Shown: positions 51,801 to 61,700 of the stretch, piece by piece
Numbering within the stretch: the stretch's first letter is position 1
How the letters are laid out: each line of letters begins with the position of its first letter
NCBI GenBank assembly: GCA_964017155.1
Contig: OZ024861.1
Location: 945,334 to 1,009,333 of the forward strand
Direction: 5' to 3'
DNA length: 64,000 bases
From: Oasisia sp. SBJ-2009
Lineage: Eukaryota; Annelida; Polychaeta; Sabellida; Siboglinidae
Made by a program: the position numbers and the translations under genes
The notes under the pieces: model-generated
What the model was told of the DNA's origin: nothing
Databases searched by the model: none
What the model saw: only the letters and a program-made list of their open reading frames with translations

Positions 51801-54269
51801 CTGTAAGCACAACAGTTAGATGTAAAATATTTACACAGAAGTCAGTCATATAAATTCATTTAACAATGATCAAATCGGTATGGCAAAACTTTGTTTTATA
51901 GTAATAATAGCACAGTAAGCACACTCACATTTGTGGCCACATGAGGACAATCCTTAAGTATTTCCATGATAGTAGTTTTAAGTATATATAAGAAACGAGG
52001 TCCACTAATACTTGGACCTCACTAATAAGGTAACTGGTTCAGTTCCCAGGGTGACATTATTAATGATAGTGAAATCCTATTAAATACTATTACCCAGGCA
52101 CCAAATAAATTCATCAAGTACTACCCGGTAATAATATATTATTCAGATCTATTTACTGACTGTAAGAAAAACAATTTAAAATCACTTAAAATTCTAGACT
52201 AGTTCTTATATAGCACAGTAACCCTTCCTCAGGATTGCTCAAAGCGCTTTACACTTTATTCCCTGGCAGACCTCTTCACTGGACTACTAGAGCTAATACT
52301 AACTTAGAATTGTTAATACATTAATACTAACTTCTGCTGCCTTTCACTTTCCGCACCACTTTCTGTTTCTTCAGACGTGCTACTTCTGCTTCCACCATCT
52401 GGCGCTGCTCAGGTGTGTAGGTCTGTGTCTGGCGCTCATCGGGTGTGTAGGTCTGTGTCTCCTCATGTGTATAGGTCTGTGCCCGCATCTTGGGTTCTAC
52501 TTTAATGACATGTGTGACGGGGTCTAGTTCTGAATCATGGGTGGACGACTCCCTGAAAATAACAAACATTCTGCATAACAACAGATGCTGTCTGTGAGGT
52601 GACTACCAGATCGGCTGTAGGTCAGGTGGCAGTATAGATATATACCATCTATATATAGTTGACATAAACACGTACAAGTTTCATTTGTTATTGCTGATCT
52701 ATAAGTTATAACCATTTGCTCTAGTGAGGGTTAAATCAATTATTTATGTAACCAGGACTCGTCATGAATTGTGACGTGGGCCCAATCATCCATCTGCAAG
52801 TGCCAAATTAGTCCTGGGAGAAAACATCCATGCAGAAGTACCAGGCACACTATTTCTTTGTTTTCTACTATTAATTGGTAGGGTCTATTCTCAAACATTT
52901 ACACCAATGGGTGTTTAGAAAATGATACCACAGCGGTTTTGCAAGTCATTAATTTTATTTTAATTACAGTGTTAAATTGTTTGGAATTATAATGTACGAA
53001 TTGGCTATAGCTCCGGGCCCGTAACTTCTCAGCTATTCGTCTGGCACTTTTCCACATTGTATGTAAGTGTGAGCGCATATACACATATTATATTTTATTT
53101 AGAAGTTTGTATGTGTATATGATGTAACAAATGGGACAACAATGTTCAACTGACATGACGCCACACGCAGGCACTGGACAATGTGCGCAGCAGGGCGCCT
53201 AAGTGAGTCAAAGGTAAAAATACTCAAATAACTTATAATATCAGCATTAAAAAATTACATTAAAAAATGTGCATGCTAAAAACACCATATAGTACATTCT
53301 TCCGACAGTTAGTCAATGCCAGAGTTATAGTAGATTTGTTTGGCATCCGGCACTTTGTCGGAGCTAGAGTCACTCTCCGGTAGGAGGCAGTGTTGTATTG
53401 GTAGGTATAGATACGTGCGCAGATGAAGTGTTGGAGCTATGGCTACTTTAACGTATGTCCGGGTTCGGACCAATAGCAATTAATTAAGGGCCTATAATGT
53501 ATGATATTGTTAGAACTTGAACCGTGCTCTTTGATAATTGATGTGCTGTGGAAACTGTGTATTTCAGCAGGCTGAGCTGTGTTAATTTCATGCAGTCTTC
53601 GACTTCGGCAACTTATTGATTCATAAACTATTTTTATTCTACTTCTTCACATTTTATGGTGACCTAGCTAGCTGTGTTGAAGAAAATATACCACAAAACT
53701 CATATGTGTGGGTTTAAAACTTAAGACGTAGATGGACTACATGGCCACGGAAAATATAATTAAGTCTTAACTAAGTAAACTAATTAAGTCTAAGACGTAC
53801 AGTACTAAGACTAAGTCTAAGACTCTTAGTTAGTAAGAGTAAGACGTCCGTAATTCTGCAGTCAGTTATGTAATTACACAATTATAATAATTAATAAATG
53901 AATATTGTAGCCATGTACAGTAGTACTTAATTTTTGTGTATATTATGTGTAGCCGTACTATTATGTCTAACCCTGAAAACATAACGTAGTATTATTATGT
54001 TTGGCCTAGTACTATTTTTTCATGATGCTCTATGCCCTGGGCCACGTACGGCCTAGCTGGGTGCTGTCTTTTGGCTTTGCTGATACTGGTACTATCAGTG
54101 ATAGTGATAGCTAGGCCTAGCCCTAGGTGATCACATTCTCGACAAGTCTGTGCAGTGGTTAAATTCTAGTGGCATTAAACCTAGGTGCTTTTATTTTATT
54201 ACTTTAATTAATTTAATAACCAACAACTCACCCACATTCAGCAGGACCTGGTATTGACGGATTTTCCAT
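51325..54269 (-). CDS. Three-exon coiled-coil protein of unknown function (244 residues)
   Basis: Exons 54232-54269, 52332-52552 and 51325-51800 join in frame through GT-AG introns. The protein starts MENPSIPGPAECGESS and ends VVRVQETQ before TGA. The N-terminal part is acidic and has three TYTPxxRQ-type repeats (ETQTYTPDERQ, QTYTPEQRQ). A basic stretch with KVKVTPKKTKTKP and a CVYCAHLNW pair of cysteines follows. Next is a coiled coil of about 40 residues (KELEYLKERVELLKNEKKTL). The C-terminal ~75 residues are helical (KKFSSDLRQTLFHCLEH to NFPSKRAVTAMLREV). By pattern this last part resembles helical regions found in THAP/transposase-related invertebrate proteins, but I cannot name the family. 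A broken THAP start lies head-to-head about 0.7 kb away. Confidence 0.7.
52185..52312 (-). mobile_element. SINE tail fragment
   Basis: On the minus strand it reads AGGTCTGCCAGGGAATAAAG, AAAGCGCTTTGAGCA and GCTATATAAGAACT, the same 3' tail as the SINE at 43.2 kb. The region to its left (51990-52120) has a box-B-like GGTTCAGTTCC but is otherwise unclear. Confidence 0.65.
52332..52552 (-). CDS. Coiled-coil gene exon 2
   Basis: 221 nt between ATTTTCAG and GTTAGT. It encodes ESSTHDSELDPVTHVIKVE and the TYTP repeats. Phases fit both neighbouring exons. Confidence 0.7.
52553..54231 (-). other. Intron 1 of the coiled-coil gene
   Basis: About 1.7 kb, AT-rich with a repetitive AAGTCTAAGAC-type patch near 53760-53850. 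No other gene is recognised. Confidence 0.5.
54232..54269 (-). CDS. Coiled-coil gene exon 1
   Basis: ATG plus 11 codons (MENPSIPGPAEC) and two bases, then GTGAGT. Confidence 0.65.
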
Positions 54270-54880
54270 AATTTGTATTTGTTTTCAGACGACTGTGCTG
54301 TCAGAATGCGCTGTCAGAGCTAGGTTGTTTTGGAGTTAGGCCTACACTAAAAGGCGGACCGGTGCGACAGGGCGGACCTGCCGAATCACATTCACAAAGA
54401 TGCTGTACGACCACAGAGTTAGATCATTAATCTTTCCCCTATAGACTAGAGTGACAAGCTGGCCCGCTGCACTGAGGCCGCGGTGGACCACTGGCGATAA
54501 TTCACATAGCACGGCAGAAAGTGCCGTACTCACTGGCAGGATATATAGAATAGAACTGTTGAGCAACGCAATAAATGTCAAAAAAGTCTGCTAAGACGAA
54601 ATTTTTAACTTGGATGTGTGTCGTTGTGCCCCTAGGGCCTAGCCCTAGGCCATATAAGACAGCTCATGATTAATTTCTGGTGTAGACCAGCAGGGCCAGC
54701 TGTTGAATGTTTTGAGTTGGTTCACTGTGTTGGGGTATGGATCTAAATAATGGTCACTGTGGTTCCTCGGCTATGTGAATAATGATTCAGCGGGATGGGT
54801 TGTAGCCTCCAGCTTATAGTCGTTAGGGGAAGGGTTGTGACCTGGAAATGAGTTTAACCTGAGGTCAATATATATCCCAG

Positions 54881-55399
54881 ATGGCTACTCTGTCTCTGGC
54901 CAGTTCGGTGGTTGACACTGATGTCAACAACGTTAATCCATTTGGGGACATGCTGGCTACAACAGTCATTGTATGTGAAAGAGCAAGTATGGTTATTTCC
55001 TGTGTAGCGTACAACTGTACCAACCGACAGAAAACAGGATCCAGAGTCTCTTTCCACATGTGAGAATCTCAGTTATACAATATATAGCTTAGGTTATAGC
55101 GAACATATTTATGGTCCACTTCCATTAATTTAGGAAATGAATAGTTTTAAGACATTACAGTCATATGAAAATTGATCAACAATAATACATGTTGGATGAA
55201 TTATGTACCAAACCGATTTTTAATAATATTACAGTGCATAGTCGTAGTGTGAGTGACATATTTTATATTAATCTAATAGCCTAATTATAATATGGTACTA
55301 TTTTATGACTACTAGGGGGGTACTAATTATTAATAATGGGTAGATGCCTTCTGCAGATTTCCAGATGAAAAGAAAATACCTGAATGCCGAGCAAAGTGA
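54881..55399 (+). pseudogene. Broken THAP zinc-finger gene fragment
   Basis: An ATG at 54881 (second at 54988) leads to SCVAYNCTNRQKTGSRVSFH, the first half of a THAP domain with its C-x4-C zinc pair. A GTGAGA donor at 55060 joins in frame to a CTGCAG acceptor at 55356. The next residues give the expected F-P (IFPDEKK) and then reach TGA at 55397, about where THAP domains have their conserved Trp. The second zinc pair (C-x2-H) and the rest of the domain are not recognisable. Either this is a decayed copy, or the real gene splices differently. THAP domains bind DNA and are shared with P-type transposases. Confidence 0.6.
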
Positions 55400-56580
55400 A
55401 AATTTGGTCATTTTAAGGAAACCTGTTACCATGACATCCCTGCTGTTTTGTTGTAGTTTGTCTAATTTTATTTATTTATTGTTATTACTATTGACACTAT
55501 CTTAATATTACTACTTTTCTACCTTTTCTACTACTGTTGTTGCTAATAATGTTGGCAGCTCTGTTTTGTTGTTGTTTTCCCTATTCTCTCATCCACTTTG
55601 CATGGTCTGTTTTTTAATCTGTAAAATTGTAATTAATTATATAGGTGTACACGTGGTGTTCTCTCCAATGTCTTTGGAGGACGGACTTCAGTTGGTTGAT
55701 TTTTAAATGACTTTTTTGTAAAACACCACAACAATTGTGGATCTGGTAGAACAACAAATTAAGTAGTACTAAACTATACTCACCCCTTACACAGCGAGAC
55801 ACTGTGTACTAAGTATAAGCCTGTTGATTTGTTTCATACTGGCATATCAGAGAGTCAACTGTTTGAACACATTGTACACAATTAAACAATACTGGCTAAC
55901 AGATGTTTGTAAATAAATAACGTGATAATTATGTAGAAAACTTGGTGCAGTCCTATGTATATACAGGCACTGCAGTGGCCTTTCTGTCGTGTTGTAGCCT
56001 GGCTGTCACCGGGCGTGTTGACTTCAAAGTATCATGTGTCAACTGATAACGGCCAAGTGATCTTGTACTAGTGGCGTGTTCTATTTATATCTATGTGTAC
56101 GACTTAGTTATAAATTTACCAGCCTTGTTGTTTTGCGCGTGAGTTCGTAAATAGTGGAGTATAATTTTGTTATTGTGTCATACTTACAATTCTAAATGTA
56201 ATATCTGAATGGTACGTGTTACTTGCATTTGTAAAATCCTAAAAATAAATTAACAGTTTAAAGCAACAACACACGTAAACAGAGATCACGCGCAGCCTTG
56301 TGAATACGATCCGTCGTTTAGGTGGATTGAAAAGTGGTGGCGCCACATCGCGGGAATCGTGCACAAATGGCGATACCGTACATAATGAAATGGCGATACT
56401 TTTGGTGCGGGGAAGTTACACGAATCAATTTGATCAGTTATACTTGTTACGTATAAAAAGAGCAATCTAGAAAAAAATACAGGTAAAATAATAATAATGT
56501 CAGGTGGAAATTGACAAACATTGATTTTTTTTAATTGAAATAAAGACCGTGATCGGACATATGTTTCTCGGAAACCAACG
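55400..56580. other. Intergenic and TOLLIP promoter region
   Basis: AT-rich until about 56280, then CpG-richer with GGTGGCGCCACATCGCGGG just upstream of the TOLLIP start. No other gene is recognised. Confidence 0.45.
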
Positions 56581-56625
56581 ACCCACTCTATAAACATAAT
56601 TTATGGTAACAAATTATAAGCAAAC

Positions 56626-56658
56626 ATGGCGAATCAGATAGGGGATCGACGCCAGCAG
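56626..56658 (+). CDS. TOLLIP: TOLLIP exon 1
   Basis: 11 codons, [11 protein letters not shown], in good start context (acATGG), followed by GTAAAT. The short first exon and its phase match vertebrate TOLLIP. Confidence 0.8.
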
Positions 56659-58704
56659 GTAAATGTTGCATTTTAGCCTATATACGTTGACTTCAGGTGA
56701 TTGCTCATGACCCTCACTTCACACCGACTACAACATTAGTGTGTATGTTTTGTTATTTAACAGATAATGTCTTTAGAGTGTCATGTCATGCACGGGAAGA
56801 GAGTAGGAAGAAAAACAAATAAACCACAAATGGTGACGCCTGCCCAGCCCCACTGCCCAGGCAAACACTAAAAACGGTAATACCCTAAAAACATCAGGAC
56901 CTTGGATACAACAACATAAAACACACATTGAGGCGATCACTCTCAGTGCTCAGTCATGGGCATTCATTCAGTTATTGACCGTTCTTGAGGTAAAAACAAC
57001 GTGGAATTCTGCGGGCATAATTTACTGCGTATGACTAAGACTAAGTCACCGAAATGTCAGTGTCTGTCAGTGACATCACAGTGTCTGTGTCATTCACTCA
57101 TTGTTGTGAGTCATTTACATAACGTAGTGATCATAACTGACATAAGTGAAGAGTAGCTCATGCACATACGGTGACAGTGTCGTGGAAGAACGAAGTTATA
57201 CAAAGATTGAACTAGGCACACACGTACGACAAGTTATAAAGTGCTTTGACCATTCCTGTGCTATACAAAAACGGGTACTTTTGCAGTTTAGGCCCACACC
57301 TCGAAAAAACCATCAAAATGTTCACCTACGATGACCAAACTTCGTATGGTTTATCTACTACACCTGTACTACGCGTATGCATTTGTAACGTGATCAAAAA
57401 ATAATAATTAATGCCTGAAATCGATCAAAATGTGTAAGTAAATAACACGCTTTCCTCGCCGAGTCCCTACTGCCACAGACTCCGTCAGGTGGCGCCTGGA
57501 AAGCGCGTTATTTACTTACACATTTTGATCGATTTCAGGCATTAATTATTATTTTTTGATCACATGACAAGTGCATACGCGTAGTACAAGTGTAGTAGAT
57601 ACGTCCTGCGAAGTTTGGTCGTCGTAGGTGATCATTTTGTTGGTTTTTTTCGAGGTGCAGGCCTAAACTGCAAAAGTACCCAAAAACGTACATTTTTACT
57701 GTTTTATTACTCTGTCAGTTGAAAATGGTGATACCAGCACGGGAAGCAGTCAAGCAGTTCTTATAATTGAATTGACCAGTTGATGCTGTAGACTAGTATT
57801 TGCAACAACATTGTTAACACAATAGCTTAAGTAAAACGACACCAGTTAATATTCTCCATAAGATTGCCACCTAGAGAATCAACTCTAGATGGCAAGTGGA
57901 CAAGGAAGCCCTTTGGCTTATCGAAAGTCCAACATATCTATCTAAATGTACTTCGCCCTTCTTAGATATATGTCAATAATTTAAGACAATTATAACTACT
58001 AGCAACAATTTTTATGATGCTCTCAAATAAATTGTATAAACATTATGAACAGTTGAACAACCCATAACCATAGTAAATATATTGTTCATGGCTCCAAGAA
58101 TGGTTTATTTTAGTATGATTTACTTACTTTGGAGCATTATTGTCGAAGCGAGTACGACGTTTCGACCCGTCGTCTACGGGCCTTGATCACGTACTGGTGT
58201 CACGTGTGTTGCCTCAGATTTCGGCGGGATGACTTGATTGTAGATGGCAGGCAGATGGTATCCCTGATCTCTGTTCATGGTAGTGGCTCTCTGTCTGGGT
58301 AATCCCTCTGTCTGATGTATATGGCCTCCTTCACTTTTCTCTTGTGCCAGTTGGATTCACGGGTCAGTACTTTAGTGTTCTTCATGGACACTGAGTGTCC
58401 TGTGGCCCGGCAATGATCTCCTACTCCTGTTGGTTTATCCAGGTTAGTCTACTAAGTTAAATAATTTTTTTAGAAGATAATATATATATATATATTTTTT
58501 AAACAATTTTAAAGGACATTTTATGTATATTTATTTATTTATTAACTAGTTTACACCACAATTATTGTTAAATAGATAATCTATTATTTTAACTTTGTCT
58601 TTATTTATTATATTAAAATATTTTTTTTCATTTTAAAGAACAAATTATATACAATATGTATATATTGTATCTATAGCTTATATTTATTTGCCATATTTCA
58701 TTTT

Positions 58705-58760
<56 letters not shown>

Positions 58761-61700
58761 AAAATGAAATATGGCAAATAAATATAAGCTATAGATATAA
58801 TATATACATATTGTATATAATTTGTATATATATAATATATATATATATATATAGGCACTATATGAGTCAACGCCAGACTACATTCCAATTCATCATGTAA
58901 TGCACGTTGAATATGGCAATAAAGCTTTATTATTATTATATATATATATAATATATATATACAGTAGTCCCCCTCTTCAGCGGACACTACTGGTTCCAAG
59001 CAAAAGTGTCCCTACATTGGGGGTGTCCCCTCATCAGGGGGACAGACATTCTGGAATGGGCGGAGGGGCCGTGGGGGGGCTTTGTTTATGCGTATGAAAA
59101 ATGTATTGTGTGCATGTACAGTGTATATGTAACAAAGAAAATACTGTCATGGATCAATAAATATAATGTTAAGTAATTTACTTGTGTTCTAGGTCTAACA
59201 TTAGCATATTTGTTCTGATATGTATCAGATGTCGCAAATAATCCCTTGCATGAAAAGCAGCAGCATCTAGATGCTATTATTTTATTACATAACAAACTTT
59301 AACTTTACATGCAAAACTTAAGCTTAACACTGCATTTATTATTTGTGAGCCAGACTGAGCCATGGTGACATAGGCATGACAGGAAGCGAATTTAAATAAG
59401 CCTGCCATCGATCGTCTGTTAAAACATTTTTTGTTCATTTACATGTCTAATGTACTCAAATAGTAATACTTATCAAGAGTACATACATTTACAAACATGC
59501 ACATGTAGTGTAGATGTATGGATGGCCATTATTTGTATAGATGTGAAAGGATTGCACTTCGTACTACAAAACAACTGGAACGTATGCGATGAGCGATAAT
59601 AGGGTATCGGAGTTGTTCGCGATGCTGCTAGAAAGCTTATAATAAACAATTTCATCGACAGGCAAGGGGTAGGCATTGCACCTAAACATCAATTAAACTG
59701 TTTTCAGTGTTCAGTCATGAAAGTAAGAAGTTATTTAAATAACTCTGATTCAAGTCATTGTTCAGTTTGTTGTCTGTGCAGCCAGTGTCTGTCTGTGAAC
59801 TTGAGCTCAGTCTCGAACTCAATTGCAATTAGTTGACTGGCATTGTCATTGTGAGACCACACAAAAAACAGGTAGACAACACACAGCCAGAAATAAAACA
59901 AATTATCCACACCCAATTGGGTAAATTAGGTAGAATTTCTTTGTTTGAGTTTACCCTTTGTTTTGTCACACAGCACGGGTCACGACGTCCTGTCCGCCGC
60001 CATCTTGTTATCAAAATATTTCGTTATTTTTTGCCGTGTTTTCGCTTACTGTCCGCTTTAGGAGGGACATATAACCAACATATGCTGTCCGTTGTCTGCG
60101 TCCACGGGGTGTCCACTCATCAGGGGGACATTAACAGGGCAAAACGATCCGTACATCGACATACTGTCCCGACAAGCGGGGTGTCCACTCATCAGGGGGT
60201 CCGCTCATGAGGGGGACTACTGTATATATATAATTTGGTATGTAAAAATGTAAATACAAACCAAATATTTTATGATTACTAGCATAATAAAGGTGCTATT
60301 CAAGCAAGTTGCCCTCTGTCTAGTATCATTGATGAGGGGGTTTTGTCCGGAAATGGCTTATATCTAGAGGGAGTTATGTATGGAAGGGGTTTTGTCTGAG
60401 GGGGTTTTGTCCACGCACCGTCACATGACAGGTGATGCTGGGAGACTGTGTTTAATTGACGTGTCACATGACAGGTGATGCTGGGAGACTGTGTTTAATT
60501 GACGTGTCACATGACAGGTGATGCTGGGAGACTGTGTTTAATTGACATGTCACATGACAGGTGATGCTGGGAGACTGTGTTTAATTGATGTGTCACATGA
60601 CAGACGATGCTGGGAAACTGTGTTTAATTGACGTGTCACATGACAGGTGATGCTGGGAGACAGTGTTTAATTGACGTGTCACGTGACAGGTGATGCTGGG
60701 AGACTGTGTTTAATTGATGTGTCACATGACAGGTGATGGGGGAGACTGTATTTAATTGATGTGTCACATGACAGGTGATGCTGGGAGACTGTGTTTAATT
60801 GATGTGTCACATGACAGGTGATGCTGGGAGACAGTGTTTAATTGACGTGTCACGTGACAGGTGATGCTGGGAGACTGTGTTTAATTGATGTGTCACATGA
60901 CAGGTGATGCTGGGTGACAGTGTTTAATTGACGTGTCACATGACAGGTGATGCTGGGAGACTGTGCTTAATTGATGTGTCACATGACAGGTGATGGTGGA
61001 AGACTGTGTTTAATTGACGTGTCATGTGACAGGTGATGGTGGGAGACTGTGTTTAATTGACGTGTCACATGACAGGCGATGCTGGGAGACTGTGTTTAAT
61101 TGACGTGTCACATGACAGGTGATGGTGGGAGACTGTGTTTAATTGACGTGTCATGTGACAGGTGATGCTGGGAGACAGTGTTTAATTGACGTGTCACATG
61201 ACAGGTGATGCTGGGAGACTATGTTTAATTGACGTGTCACGTGACAGGTGATGATGGGAGACAATGTTTAATTGACGTGTCACGTGACAGGTGATGGTGG
61301 GAGACTGTGTTTAATTGACGTGTCACATGACAGGTGATGCTGGGAGACTGTGTTTAATTGACGTGTCACGTGACAGGTGATGCTGGGAGACTGTGTTTAA
61401 TTGACGTGTCACGTGACAGGTGATGCTGGGAGACTGTGTTTAATTGACGTGTCACGTGACAGGTGATGCTGGGAGACTGTGTTTAATTGACGTGTCACGT
61501 GACAGGTGATGCTGGGAGACTGTGTTTAATTGACGTGTCACGTGACAGGTGATGGTGGGAGACCTGCCAGAAGACTTCCTGCGGATGCCAGACACCACCC
61601 TGGCCCAGCAGTACCCGGCTGTTGTTCACCCACAAGGCTACACTTTCAACCCTGTCAGTCAGACCAAGCTGACCGTCACGGTCATACAGGTTTGTCAGCT

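Noticed and set aside
56286..56597. 103-codon minus-strand open frame upstream of TOLLIP
   Set aside because: No conserved motif; it overlaps the probable TOLLIP promoter and 5' UTR.
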